A stretch of DNA of 64,000 nt from Carposina sasakii (lineage: Eukaryota; Arthropoda; Insecta; Lepidoptera; Carposinidae). How positions within the stretch are numbered: position 1 is the first letter of the stretch; the number at the start of each line of letters is the position of its first letter. Of this stretch, positions 45,366 to 56,913 are shown piece after piece. Below the pieces are notes generated by a model. It worked only from the letters and a program-made list of their open reading frames with translations, searched no databases and was not told the origin of the DNA. The translations under genes were made by a program, and so were the position numbers. The DNA lies in assembly GCA_014607495.2 (NCBI GenBank), contig CP053161.1, positions 9,681,115 to 9,745,114 of the forward strand. Direction: 5' to 3'.

Positions 45366-45894
45366 TTGAAGCTCTTTACAACTACTCTCAAGTTTAAAAA
45401 ATAATTCACAAGGGTTCAACGATTGACTGATCAACGCACAGCTTTAACCGCTAATCTTAGAGACTTGAAACTTGGTCGATGTTGGACATTCTTGATATAA
45501 GACGTAGGCATCCGATATGAAAGGATTTTCCGTAATTACTGCTAGGAAAACGCGAATTTTGATGTTTACGTGGGCGAAGTTGTGGGCGTCCACTATATTA
45601 ATTAGAATCTATTCCACCCCAAAGCTTCGAAGTATTCGTAACAATGCCATTGACATTACAAGTATAAGAACTATTTGGCAAACTGAAAAATTTCATATCA
45701 GTTGGCGGAATGGTAAAAACATTACTCTTATAGAAACATCTTTAGTATCCTGTCTAGACTCTAGACAAATAGATATTTAGAAGAAGATATTATCCTCAGA
45801 AAATATTGTATACTATTTACCTACCAGAAAAAATAAGAACAAATGTCAGTTTTATGGAAACATTATTTGTTTTTTACTTACATTTACATAAAGA

Positions 45895-45985
45895 AGACTA
45901 GTAGCCCGCCAGCAGGTTTACCTACTGGATCCATAGGCTGGAACTCAATCACAGCGCTATCTACCTGAGCTAAACCTTTCGTAGA
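45895..45985 (-). repeat. Weak tRNA-like fragment
   Basis: The minus strand has box A-like GCTCAGGTAGATAGCGC and box B-like GATTGAGTTCCAGCC. Possibly a decayed SINE head. Confidence 0.3.
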
Positions 45986-46081
45986 CTCACTCAAATACAC
46001 ACATAAAATTTGGCCTATAAGTTTTAGCGAAAAAAAAAACGCTTACAGCAATAATATATTTTGATATATGTTATAGGTATA

Positions 46082-46459
46082 TACAGGATGTTTTTTCGTT
46101 GCCACGTTTAACGTAGGGTACGTACTCTATACATCAATTAATAAAGTAAGTTTGCCAAAAAAATGTTGGGAAACGATGTAAATTTTTTGATTTATTTTTA
46201 TTTCTTGATCGGGCGAAATTTATAGTGTCCAGTGTTTATGCCAGTTTTTTCATAGACAGATATATTTCTCGTGAAAAAGTCTCGCCTACACGCGTCAATG
46301 TGCATTTATGCAGAAAAACGCAGTCTATTTACTAAACTTTGGACCCTAATATTTTGGAAATCAGACACTTCCCAGATATGCTTCCATGGAGAAAAATGAT
46401 CGTGATGATGAGGAATTCCGTAGTTTTCGGGAACGTTGACGACCGAAAATCATTCTGTA
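46082..46459. mobile_element. MITE family D, uninterrupted copy D2
   Basis: 378 bp, ends TACAGGATGTTTTTTCGTTG and (reversed) TACAGAATGATTTTCGGTCG. Reverse complement of 11913-13153 without the LTR; keeps the intact AGTAAATAGACTGCG target site. Confidence 0.85.
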
Positions 46460-47154
46460 GAAATAGTTAGATTGCACATACCTCGTCTCAATCATAGTGA
46501 CCCTAATAATCTTATACCTATATATTGTATGTATTTGAATAGATGATGATCAGCACGAGGAACATATTATGACTTTGGCGAACTCCTCTTGATTGCCACT
46601 TGTAATGTGATTGCCCTACATATAGCTCATAGTATTTTTATTTTTAATCGACTGCTGACTGTAATAAATCAAATAGTTGATAGATGTGTTTATTCTAGAT
46701 TTAAAATGTACTCAACTAAAACCATGGTTGTTAAAAAAACTATACGCTTGAAACAACGATGCCAAAAAAGCCGGGCATTCAGAAGTAGTTCTATTCAGTT
46801 TGCTGCCATGATCCATTATTTACAGGATAACTAAAAGTTCGTATCGTAAGAGATCAGTCGCTAACTAAAAAATAAAAAATCGGCTTTTGTTATTGGTCTT
46901 ACTTTAGGTAAAACAAATTAATATTCATCAGAAAAACGTGGCCGAAACTTCTACTTGAAATATGGAAGCATACTCGTATTTGTCTGATTCTGAACTTTTG
47001 CCAGGACGATCGTAACCAAATATAAATCTTATATTTAGTGAAACAAGGCCCATAATGCGACTATCTTTATGTAGCATGCACCACAACATTGCAGTGGTAC
47101 ATCGTATAAGAGACTTTTCAGATGTGGACCGTGTCACGCTGTTGGATACCTTTA
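46460..47154. other. No recognised gene
   Basis: Frames at 46589-46834 (+) and 46928-47137 (-) have no family motif or supporting signals. Confidence 0.4.
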
Positions 47155-47825
47155 CAAAAGAAAGAAGAAAAGGGATATGTTAAGCGAATAGGGTCGTTTA
47201 TGTTTTTTTATTTGAATTTATATCAAAAGTATATAAAATAAAAGAAACATTTGCGAAAGAAAAACTTCACTAGCGTGAAAACTTTCCAGGATATAACGAT
47301 TTCAAAATCACAATTTTAGACTTGCCAAAAAACGCTCCATACAAACGGCTACCACAATTATGACGTACTCTTTCAGTTTCTAGTATGCGCGTAAAAGAAC
47401 TTTGTTCTGCAGCTATTTTAAATATTGCGTTTATAAATATTGTCACAAAGCAAAAGTTGCTGTACAGCTAATGATACAGGTGGACGTGTGATGATGTATT
47501 TTTTTAAATTAATCACACATTTGAAAAATGTACTTGCCCACTTAACTTTAAAGGCTTATTACTACCTCATTTGGACACATAATCAAATTGTAATTTTACA
47601 GATAGGTATGATTTTAATTATTTATTCTGATAAGCATAAAATGTCATTAAAATTCAACTATAGTAAACATCCCTATTGCTATAAAACTAATAGACCATAA
47701 AGAAACCTATCGATAAAACTTAGATTCGAAATTCTATGTTTATTCTTCAAGATTATACAAACATTCCTGAGTTGTTTAGAAATTCTCTATAATGAATTCA
47801 GATCTCAAATATGGTCTATGGGATT
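47155..47825. mobile_element. MITE family A copy A5, split by MITE B2
   Basis: The left part has AAAAGGGATATGTTAAGCGA. The right part has TAATAGACCATAAAGAAACC, TTCTTCAAGATTATACAAAC and ATTCCTGAGTTGTTTAGAAA, continuing the A sequence. Confidence 0.65.
47189..47674. mobile_element. MITE family B, copy B2
   Basis: 486 bp, ends TAGGGTCGTTTATG and (reversed) TAGGGATGTTTACT. The interior matches B1 at 35793 reversed. Confidence 0.85.
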
Positions 47826-48481
47826 CTTTAATTTTAATATACTCCCCTCTTATAAGTAGTAGATATATGAGATACGTTTATTATGGTGAAGGACCTCTTA
47901 ATTTGACTGGACGTGGCCACGCTTGGCTGAGAGTCTTGATCAATCGACTGAACAGATCTCTTACATGAACCCATTGATAGCATCATGACTGTCCGGTTTC
48001 CTGTATGTATATAAAATCTAATTTTATGACCTAGTAGGTGGCAGCAAGTAGGTTCTACAAATACAGAACCCATTACTAGATTTAAAGCTTATAGTTTTTT
48101 AAAAAAGTGCCAAGGGAAGAAATTGTACAAAATCTTATATTGCAATGATTTACTGATCTGATAAAACCGAAAAGTGCAAGTCACTTCTCACTCGTTTATT
48201 TTGGATCAAAACTTTTTTATGTAGCCGTTATGACAATGATGGTTTCCTACTGTTAGGTAAAAGCTTTTTTTAGTCCACGCGTTTCAGCAGTTTTATTCAT
48301 CACGATATAATACCATTACTAAGATAACCTTGCTAAGATACCTATATCTATTTATTTATTTACATGTATACAATACAAAATCATAGAATTTCACATGAAT
48401 TTGTGAATATGATCCCTCAAAAATAGCTTGTTACGGCTTATTCGCATTTTGCGTTTTGTGTAAAATAAACTTCTTCTTCTT
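47826..48481. other. No recognised feature
   Basis: A TTTATTTATTTACATG stretch near 48350 could be a LINE tail edge; nothing firmer. Confidence 0.4.
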
Positions 48482-48740
48482 CTTCAGCCTATTGCAGTCC
48501 ACTGCTGGACGTATCACGAAGGCCTCCCCCACAGCACGCCAATGCTAGGCTACTGCCATGGGGGAGTTTTAGCCCATAGTCACCACACTGGGAAGACGGT
48601 TTGGTGACCGCAGTCTGATTTTTGGACTATGTTGTCAGCACGGGAGGCGCTGCTGCCCGCCTCCTGGAACGATATCAACACGGGCAGGCATGGAGTGGTA
48701 CAAACTCTACTCTGCTGGCTCCACGCGGCAATAAAATAAA
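48482..48740 (-). mobile_element. RTE LINE 3' end (TGCAGTCCACTGCTGGACG family)
   Basis: TCAGCCTATTGCAGTCCACT, GAAGGCCTCCCCCACAGCAC, TAGTCACCACACTGGGAAG and GTTGTCAGCACGGGAGGCGC. Near full-length copy of the family at 53268. Confidence 0.8.
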
Positions 48741-49395
48741 CTACTTGCCTGATTTTACTATACATTCCGTGTTCGCATTTCCTTTTAAGTGAAATAGGTC
48801 AACGTGAACAAGCTCTTGAGCGTCAAGATGTTACAAAATCAAAATTTAGTAAGTAGTACCTACCTTGTTACAGCGTAATACCTACCCCTATTCATGACAC
48901 TTCCACAACTGTTTCCGCAACCTGCTTCTACTGCAAATACAGTCTTTGTTGAAGTCATACTATATATACGTACATAATACATAGTATGGTAAAGGCGTCT
49001 GCATCTTGCTATGCACACTTCTTCTAGGCTTTGAAAAATGTAATAGAATAGGCTCCTCTTTGTCTATGTTAATTATAATGTTGAAAGTATTCATAGTAGT
49101 GCTTAATGTTTAGTAAAACAATCGTTACTTCCTAACTGCACGAACTCGAGATTGATTAAAATATTTGACTGATTTGTGACGGTGGCAGTTCCAGTTTCAA
49201 GTGAAAGCATTCGCTAAATAACTTGTCTGAGACATCATACTCGGGACAGGTGTGCGTAATGATATGGTGTACTACGTATGTACTCGTAAGTACCTACCTA
49301 CAACATCGTTCTCGACTTACAAACCTTCGACTTATCGCAGAAGTACAAAATAACTATATTTTCTGTACGAAAAAAGCACGGGAATATTAAAGTAT
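48741..49395. other. No recognised feature
   Basis: No repeat or coding assignment. Confidence 0.4.
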
Positions 49396-49507
49396 CTATT
49401 GAGGGATCGCCCACCACCGGGCCCTATACCCTCCGCTGACCCTGGTTGTGGTGGGCGATCCCTCAATAGAGATTTGAACTTCCGAATAGTGACGCCTGAT
49501 ACAATTC
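49396..49507. mobile_element. 112-bp hairpin insertion with 13-bp target duplication
   Basis: Flanked by AATATTAAAGTAT at 49383-49395 and 49508-49520. Contains a perfect stem (CTATTGAGGGATCGCCCACC... at 49396-49417 pairing with 49448-49469) around a CCGGGCCCTATACCCTCCGC loop, then TTGAACTTCCGAATAGTGAC. The loop and the outer block both match the element at 40545 and its right flank. Confidence 0.9.
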
Positions 49508-50114
49508 AATATTAAAGTATGATTGATTATTTGGATACCTGGAAGTACGACAAAGACCACTTTCTCCAGGAATTTTTCTGTCGCTGAAATCCTTTTTAGA
49601 AAATTTATAAGTAAGGAAATAAGAACATCTTGCCTTGCTTCCTCTTCTGTAGTAAGTACAGATATAATTCTAAAACTCGTCTTACGTACTTAGGTAAAAA
49701 TAACAATGTTATAAGACTGTGATAGACGATGCCGTACAATTACGAGTGAAAATGGTAATTTGATAGGGGTTCTAGTATGTCGTATATCATTACTTTCTCA
49801 TAACGACTAAGGTCTAATATAATTTTATCTGGAATTTATTATTCACATTTATTATCCACCCTTCACTATTGTCAAACGTTGAATGTGAGACCAATAAATT
49901 AATTTGGCCATACCGTTAAATAATACACTTTCAATATGAATTATCGGTCTGAAAGAACAATTCGAAATAATTTATATTTCTGAAGAAATTGAATAATAAA
50001 AGGTATTAATACCATAAAAATATAAGTAACCATGAATAAATCATATGTCCGCGATTTCGTTTGCGTGGACTACAGAATGTAGTATACATCTATCTCCGTA
50101 CTCCCCAACTATCC

Positions 50115-50330
50115 TTGTCTTCGTCAGCCTATTGCAGTCCACTGCTGGACATAAGCCTTCTCCAGAGCAGAGCACAAGGCTTGATCTCCCGTTCTTGTCG
50201 TCCAGTCACTTCCAACCAGCTGCCCTCTTTAAGTCTTCGGTGCACCTCGCCGGAGGGCGTCCAACACTACGCTTGCCGAGACGCGGTGTCCATTCGAAAA
50301 CCCGTTTACTCCAATCCCAACTATACGTAT
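50115..50330 (-). pseudogene. RTE LINE ORF2 C-terminus and 3' end
   Basis: The minus strand reads WSKRVFEWTPRLGKRSVGRP, then PARCTEDLKRAAGWKWLEVT, ending at TCCAGCAGTGGACTGCAATA on the same strand. The GKRSVGRPPARW-DDL word is typical of RTE polymerase ends. A tryptophan-to-cysteine change and frame breaks indicate decay. Confidence 0.8.
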
Positions 50331-50530
50331 ATACATACATACATACATACATATAATCACGCCTATATCTCTTACATAGGCAGAGCACCAAGGGCCGATA
50401 GAACCACATGGTGCCACTTCTGACCAATTTTGAGGTATAGTTGAGATGTACAAGTTCGGATAGTAGTGACATGTGGTCAGCCCATCGCCTGGTGTTTTAC
50501 CAAGACCCTCTTGTCCCTCTACTGACTTGT
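50330..50530 (+). repeat. TACATACA-headed interspersed repeat
   Basis: Six TACA/CATA units, then ATAATCACGCCTATATCTCT, GGCAGAGCACCAAGGGCCGA and CAAGACCCTCTTGTCCCTCT. Same as 20530-20705. Confidence 0.7.
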
Positions 50531-51431
50531 ACAATATGCCCGGACAGAGAAGCAGCTGTAGTATTATATGTTTTTTTTACTCCCAAAGGAGCATAGAAGA
50601 GATACTATACCTATATGTAAGCAAAATTTCAAAAAGATTGGTTGAGTAAATAAAGTAAAACTTAGTTTCCCACTTATTACATTTTTGAGCATTAATTTGA
50701 TGAATGTTTCACACTAGGTTTTCTTTAGAGAAGTTAGACATCACGAGGTAATTAAAAAAGATCTTTTAAAGTTCTCACGAATTTTCATGAATAACTTCGT
50801 AACTAACTTTCATTATTGTGATGAATCTTCATATGCGGCAACAATTAGCTTTTGTTTGAGAATGCTGATTTATCTTCATACTGTGTGAAATGTATTCACG
50901 AAACGTTAAAATTATTTAGATGTATAGGTACATCAATTTAGCTCTTGTATTTCTTGGTTGTTAGGGGAGTCCTATATTCAGTGATGATATTGAAGATGAT
51001 TAATTATTTTTATTTATTTTATTTATTTGAGTCCAAAAAACTTTACAATAATACAGTTGCCTACACTGTAAAGTCCATAAAATAAAAACAATATCTAAAA
51101 AATGTAACCAATATAAAAAAATATGAAGTTAAATCTATACACCTGACTATTTACTATAGCTAATCACAAATAGTGCAGTTCTTGTGATTATATTAGAATA
51201 GGTACTTTATCATGTTTTACTATTTAGGGTAATACTTTTCTTGGCAATGCAATACTCACTGATGCTTGCAATTTCTGTTATGTGGCTCTAACTAAATGTA
51301 AGCCTATGTTTTATTCTAATACGTAAGCTAAGCTACGAGTATGTGGCCAAGTTTCAACAAACCCGTTCAGTGGGTTCACATCTTCACACCATTAGATACC
51401 TACATATTTATACAAATGACTGTGTTAGTAA
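50531..51431. other. No gene; possible LINE tail at 51005
   Basis: 51005-51140 (TTTATTTATTTGAGTCCAAA, then TTTACAATAATACAGTTGCC) looks like a reversed non-LTR 3' tail. Confidence 0.4.
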
Positions 51432-51610
51432 CTAGATTAATCAGAATTGCAGGATGACAAAGGAGATCCCACAGCTGCGTTTAACATAGCGGGGATAGAG
51501 ATCAGAGATAGAATGCCCGAGTTCTTCAGTCGACACTTATGACATGCACGGAAGGTGATGCAGATGGTATAGTCTAGTGAAGCCTCATCAGCACAGCACA
51601 CCAATGAATG
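51432..51610 (+). repeat. GGGGATAG family copy
   Basis: ACATAGCGGGGATAGAGATC, GAATGCCCGAGTTCTTCAGT, CACGGAAGGTGATGCAGATG and GAAGCCTCATCAGCACAGCA. Confidence 0.6.
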
Positions 51611-52109
51611 TTTATAATATAGTAGCAAAGACTACTAGGATTTGCAGAAAGTGGATTTTTTGCAATAAATAGAAGCTGATTTTCAAATTTATCTACGATA
51701 TTTGTGTTTAAAAAATATGTATGCATTATATCCTTTATTATATGTCCTATATCCTATATTTATGGTGAAAACATTGAATAGTACATAGGGTTTCATTCAT
51801 CGCATCTATCTACATTAGTTTTGTCAAGCTATCAGCTTAAATTTGGATTTATTGTACTCGTATCTTCTTCATTCGTTACCTTTGCCATTTATCGAAAATA
51901 TATTTGTAAGAAAATACCAACCTATGTAACTACGTTTGCTATAAATTTATTTAGGTAGGTGAAGCGTTGTATAATGAGTCATAAATAAGACAATTACCTA
52001 CAGAGTATGTAATTAGAGCTAAATAATCATATTAATCTTAACAGCACTGTTTCTCTGAAATCATTATAAATAAATATATATCATATACATTTAGACAGTA
52101 GAGACTGCT

Positions 52110-52315
52110 GTGTTCCCTAAATGGGGTAGCCAAAAAGTCAGGCCCATAAAGAAGTACCTATAGCCTAACGGGATGTACCTATATATTAATGATCAGTGTC
52201 ATATTGCTAGCTTATCACCTCAGATTATGCCATACGACATACATGGAAGGAGATGCAGCAGATCTAAAAGCAGATCTATTCAAATGAAGTCTCGCATCTG
52301 CCTAGGGAATTACTA
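52110..52315 (+). repeat. GGGGATAG family copy
   Basis: GCTGTGTTCCCTAAATGGGG, ATGATCAGTGTCATATTGCT and ATGGAAGGAGATGCAGCAGA. Confidence 0.55.
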
Positions 52316-53267
52316 GATAATTCAATAGTAGATAAGTGAAACAAACCTGTTGGGTTTCGTTCTACGCGCAATATTAATAATTATTTAGGTTTCGGGTAGT
52401 TCTGCCACTTTTTTTTATTCCTATAAAAAAGTTACATAAATGGTTTAATAGTGCCATTAAACCTGTGGGGTTTCACTTGGCACTAATTTTACTTAATACT
52501 AACTTGCAACGCCTTACCCAAACAAACTCCCATTTCAATTCCGCATGTGGTCTGCGCACTACAAGCACGCAGCCGCTAACCGCCAAAACCGCACCGCGCG
52601 TGACGTTGAGACATTACCTATTGAACCTTTTAATACTATTTTGTGTTGTGTATGAGCTTTGAACAATTTATTCCTGTCGAGTAAGACAAGCGATCCTGGA
52701 GGAATCCAGCAGGGAATGAGACTGGACCGGAAGAGAAAATCAGGTCAGTGCCCGTGCTTTTTTTCTTTCTCAAGTCCTTTTTCTTCGTCTTTTATAACTA
52801 TAGGGAATTGCAAGTGTGTCGTTCGTTTCGTTCGGTAGATGCAATTTCTAACCCACCATATTATACAGTCCACTCATATGAACCAGCACCCTGACCTAAC
52901 AGGAACCGCTTTCATTTTCCCGCTACTACAATAGGGGTTCAGGAGCCACCAAACCTCTATTAATAAATCACTGTACGATAATCCTTCCTTAGATGGATTT
53001 ACATTTGCGACATTTTACCTAACATCTCGTTATCTGAAATAAATGTTTATTATAACTATTATTATTATCATATAATAATATCATAAACACTGTTAGTATC
53101 AAAGAGGAAAAGGGGTAATTAGACAAAAGGTATGGGAAATACATTACACACGCGAAATCGCGCCCATCACGGCCCACAAGTTATTGCGCGTTATTGAACT
53201 TCATCCTTCAGTATTTACGTGTAACTGTGTACTGAGGAAGTTACCTGCCTAAGTAATAATCATCATC
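52316..53267. other. No recognised gene
   Basis: Some locally higher GC content (52500-52620, 52680-52760) but no assignable frame. Confidence 0.4.
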
Positions 53268-53515
53268 ATCAGCCTATTGCAGTCCACTGCTGGACGTAGG
53301 CCTTCCCCAGGGCACGCCACAAGACTGCCATGGGGGTTATTTGCCCATAGTCACCACGCTGGGCAGGCGGGTTGGTGACCGCAGTTTGTGTTTTGGATTA
53401 TGTTGTCAACACGGGAGGCGCTGCTGCCCACCTCCCAGAAACCCTTAATCGCCTCGTACGATACCCACGGGCAGACATCAGGTGGTACGAATTCTACTCT
53501 GCCTCTACATTTAAA
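53268..53515 (-). mobile_element. RTE LINE 3' end (TGCAGTCCACTGCTGGACG family)
   Basis: Starts CAGCCTATTGCAGTCCACTG, with CCATAGTCACCACGCTGGGC and CACGGGAGGCGCTGCTGCCC; near full-length. Confidence 0.8.
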
Positions 53516-53629
53516 TAAAATCTATTCACACACTCCACAGCACATTAAAGCAGCTAGACACACTGAGACTCCTAAAATCTGTCGCGGACAGTGAAAAGAT
53601 TACTATAGAAACATCCATGATCGATATTC

Positions 53630-53705
53630 ATCATAATCAATGTTTGTCACTAGCGGGATTCGAACCCCGATCTATGGAAAGGTAGGTAATCTGAGATCGA
53701 TTAGA
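53630..53705 (-). mobile_element. SINE head fragment
   Basis: CATAATCAATGTTTGTCACT, then AGCGGGATTCGAACCCCGAT, is the reversed box B region of the SINE at 5031. Confidence 0.6.
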
Positions 53706-53849
53706 CCCCGATTTAATCTTGAATATATTTATCAGTTTTCGATGCGAATTTATTTAAAAATCGATCTTATCGTAGTCGCCACAGAACCTGGTATGAGCAT
53801 CCAACTGCAGCAATTGGCAGTCAAACGATGTAGACACGATAGACAAAAA

Positions 53850-54010
53850 TATGTTAATATGAAAAATAGCAACTCAATGGAAATGCAGTACGAAAGACGA
53901 AAGAAATCTTGGCTGCGAAACATTCGTGAGTGGACGAGAATAGCTAATGTGGAGGAGCTGTTCCGAATGGCCAGGGACAAGTCTACATCAGACCTCCAGT
54001 AATGGAATGC
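53850..54010 (+). pseudogene. LINE ORF2 extreme C-terminus
   Basis: RRKKSWLRNIREWTRIANVE followed by ELFRMARDKSTSDLQ and a stop. Matches the RR..SWL+NIR.W......ELFR.A ending of arthropod LINE polymerases. The 120-codon frame upstream runs through a reversed SINE fragment, so only this part is meaningful. Confidence 0.7.
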
Positions 54011-54634
54011 CACTACAAGAAGAAGAAGCAAATGCAGTAAAAAAGAAATAACTTCATATAAACATAAAAGTTTAACTTGGCGCTGTTGAAGTTCTCAAAG
54101 TTTTATTAAAAAGTTTATTTTTATTTTCTGTTTTAGACTAAAACACGTACATCGACTGAAACTTAATGCAGGTAGCATAATGCGTGAAAGAATTTAGGTA
54201 CTTATAAGTTTTATTAACTGTATCTCTATCTACAATAGCGTGGATTAATGTGCTTTTTTAAGAAAATAAAAATTTAATATACTTTGTGCTTTAATTAAGA
54301 AAACATCCCTAGCTGTTCAAAATCACGGTAAAAAATTATTAAAAATACAATATATGTATATATATACAACTCTCTTCCATACGTTTTATAGTTACTTACC
54401 TGTAAGTATAATTTTCTACACCCTTGGGGGATTGTATAAAACTTAGACCAAAATTATTTCAATATTTATCACGAAAGATAATTCTAACAATTATCTGAAT
54501 ACACAAAATAACTTTTTAGAAGAGTTAATCTTAACTTACCTATTCCTTCTAAATCGATATATCACGTTTTATTACCCAATTGGAAATTGAATTATATTTT
54601 ATACCTACTGTAATTTACTATCTGGAACACCACG

Positions 54635-54785
54635 GGTCTAGCTGAAAACCAGCACTGCAGACCAGCTGGTCTGCAGCTGTATGCTGAGCTGGATTCCGTT
54701 TCAGCATATTGTTTTTTTTTTCTATTTGTTTATTTTACGTTGTAAAAGTATGTAAATACTGAATAAATAATTTCTTATTCTTAAT
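54635..54785 (+). mobile_element. LINE 3' end (AAAACCAGCACTGCAG family)
   Basis: GCTGAAAACCAGCACTGCAG, GCTGTATGCTGAGCTGGATT, CCGTTTCAGCATATTG, then AATAAATAATTTCTTATTC. A frequent lepidopteran non-LTR 3' end. Confidence 0.55.
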
Positions 54786-54789
54786 GGCA

Positions 54790-54965
54790 TTAGCTGCATC
54801 TCCTTCTGTAAATCAGGGGCGTTCCTTCAGGCGATGTGTTAGCAACTTGTCACTGACATCTGCTTCCCACTATGCTAAACCAAGCTTTTTCTAAACAAAG
54901 AATTTTTAATGTGGCCCTGTAGATCTAGCTACCCCGTTTTGGGAACATGTTTCCAAACCCGTGGG
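54790..54965 (-). repeat. GGGGATAG family copy, reversed
   Basis: TTAGCTGCATCTCCTTCTGT, GGCGATGTGTTAGCAACTTG and TAGCTACCCCGTTTTGGGAA. Confidence 0.6.
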
Positions 54966-55554
54966 TATTTTATGCACTTTGTAGGCATGCATAACTCCGA
55001 TCTTAGGGATCTTATTTCTCCCTAGACCTAGATCAACGTGTTTTAGTAAATATAATACCTATGGCGAGAGTAAACATCATAGATTCCATTCCACATTGTA
55101 AATTGCTGTTTTTGCATGTTTAAACAGTGGCATTCCGTAAAAACCCGTATGTTTTAACAAAGGATATCGAATCGCAACCTCGGTGGATTAACCCTCATAA
55201 GCCTGTAACAGAATTTTCTGCCAGCTAAGTTTATGTGTTTATTTCTCACACTGGATTTGGATGAGCTCGTTTTTATTTTTATGTGCCTGAGATATTGTCC
55301 GAAGGATTTATTTTATGTGTGGTGGAACTAAAAAGGTTTTATTTTAATGCCTGTTCGTTCAACCATATAGAGTATATTTATCTTTTCTAAATAGATCCCA
55401 AAATAGTCAAGAATTTGACAAGACACAGGTCGAAAGATTGTCGGTATTTTCGTGAACAATATTAAATATTAAGATAATATTAATAATAAATCAATTGATC
55501 CAATGATCTTTATACTTTTTCTTAAAAATATAACAATCTATAGGTACATATAAT
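54966..55554. other. No recognised feature
   Basis: No repeat or coding assignment. Confidence 0.4.
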
Positions 55555-55868
55555 AAAAATGTAACGGATCGCTGTCTGTACATGGAAGATATATATATGA
55601 GAAAAAATATTATAGGAGACCTTTATCAACGCAATAGTACCCAAAATAATGATTTTTGGAATTTTTGTCTGTTTGTCTGTGCGTTTGTGCACGATAATCT
55701 CAAAAACGGCTGAACCGATTTCGATGCAGTTTTCAGTAATATATTGGGACAGGTCCCACTTAACATATAGGCTACTTTATATCCCGGGAAAATGTTTTTG
55801 TCCCGGATAATTTAGACATTTTGTTTCTTCTGTAGTCCACGCGGACGGGATCGCGGGCGTCCACTAGT
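55555..55868 (-). mobile_element. RTE-type LINE 3' end
   Basis: Reverse copy of the 17112/62243 element: AATGTAACGGATCGCTGTCT to GGATCGCGGGCGTCCACTAG. The most complete copy in the window. Confidence 0.85.
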
Positions 55869-55904
55869 ATCTAATAAATATAAATTAATATTTACTTTAG
55901 AAGG

Positions 55905-56050
55905 TTTTGTGTCGTAGGTAGGTACTAAACAACGGTATATAAATACATACACCGATATTCATCATGCCAATGTTTGCACGTTTCGGTATTCGTACCCAGA
56001 ACCTATGGTTTCGCAGGTAGGGTCACTAACAACTGCACCAATCGGTCGCC
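55905..56050 (-). mobile_element. tRNA-derived SINE, 3'-truncated
   Basis: GTACTAAACAACGGTATATA, then ACCTATGGTTTCGCAGGTAG and AACAACTGCACCAATCGGTC, is the reversed head and upper body of the SINE at 5031. Confidence 0.7.
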
Positions 56051-56662
56051 CAATCAGTTATGTTAGCGATATAACAAGCCTTGATAAAAGTGCGATGTTA
56101 TTTATGTTAGAAGAGAAGGGAGGCATCAACAGGCAATCTAGTTTGTATTTTCTTTTCCCACAGCGATTTTCTTGCGAAACCAGTTATTATACTAACTATG
56201 TCGGTAAGTATATATATAAATAATGTAATGCACATTAAACATACAACGTACTAAAAATTTACTATTTTATTTTTTAAATAATGAGTTGTTGTCTCCGTCT
56301 TAGCAAACATCCTCTTGTCTAGGGAAATTCCAAAAAAGTTTGAGTTAATTCTATTTTTTTCTGTATACCTATATACCTAAGGTACTCAGAAATATTTCCA
56401 TAAATAGGTGAGCCTTCATGTTTTCCAAATTTCGTGTGAAATAAAATTATACAGACTAAAAGTATATTTCAGCAAAGTTCTATGTTTAGTATAATAGGTA
56501 TTATAAAATGTTATTTTTGGTGGTTTCCACCAATATAAACAACTTTTAATCAACTTTCCCAGAAGGGAACTTGATAATCTTTCGTTACTATGTTAATATT
56601 AGGATACAACCCAAAAAGCAGTTTAATTTGAAAACACGCTTTGCTACCTTATTTTTAGTTTA
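56051..56662. other. No recognised feature
   Basis: The 72-codon frame beginning at 56005 overlaps the SINE and is not accepted. Confidence 0.4.
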
Positions 56663-56913
56663 TACATCGTATAACAAAAGGAATATGTTAAGCGAAATGC
56701 TATGAAAATAGTCCACTATTAAAAAGTTATCCACAAAGAGATCCCGAAATAACATCGTTTATTTTTCAAGATTTGTATGAAAATTTCTGAGTTGTTCAGG
56801 AAATCTCCATACCATCTGATAAAATAAACATGAGGTTAGTTAAAATTTTGGTGATAAATGTTTCTTTAGAGGCTATTGTCATAGCATTTCGTTTTAACAA
56901 ATCTCTATGTGTA
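56663..56913. mobile_element. MITE family A, diverged copy A4
   Basis: ACAAAAGGAATATGTTAAGC, CAAGATTTGTATGAAAATTT, CTGAGTTGTTCAGG and ATAGCATTTCGTTTTAACAA, in A order; ends decayed. Confidence 0.65.

Noticed and set aside
45517..45780. 87-codon plus-strand frame
   Set aside because: Contains part of an RTE 3' end (GTGGGCGTCCACTATA), which is untranslated sequence.
46589..46834. 81-codon plus-strand frame
   Set aside because: No motif, no signals; length is within chance for this composition.
50045..50423. Overlapping plus-strand frames of 103 and 120 codons
   Set aside because: They are antisense shadows of a minus-strand RTE polymerase end and a simple repeat.
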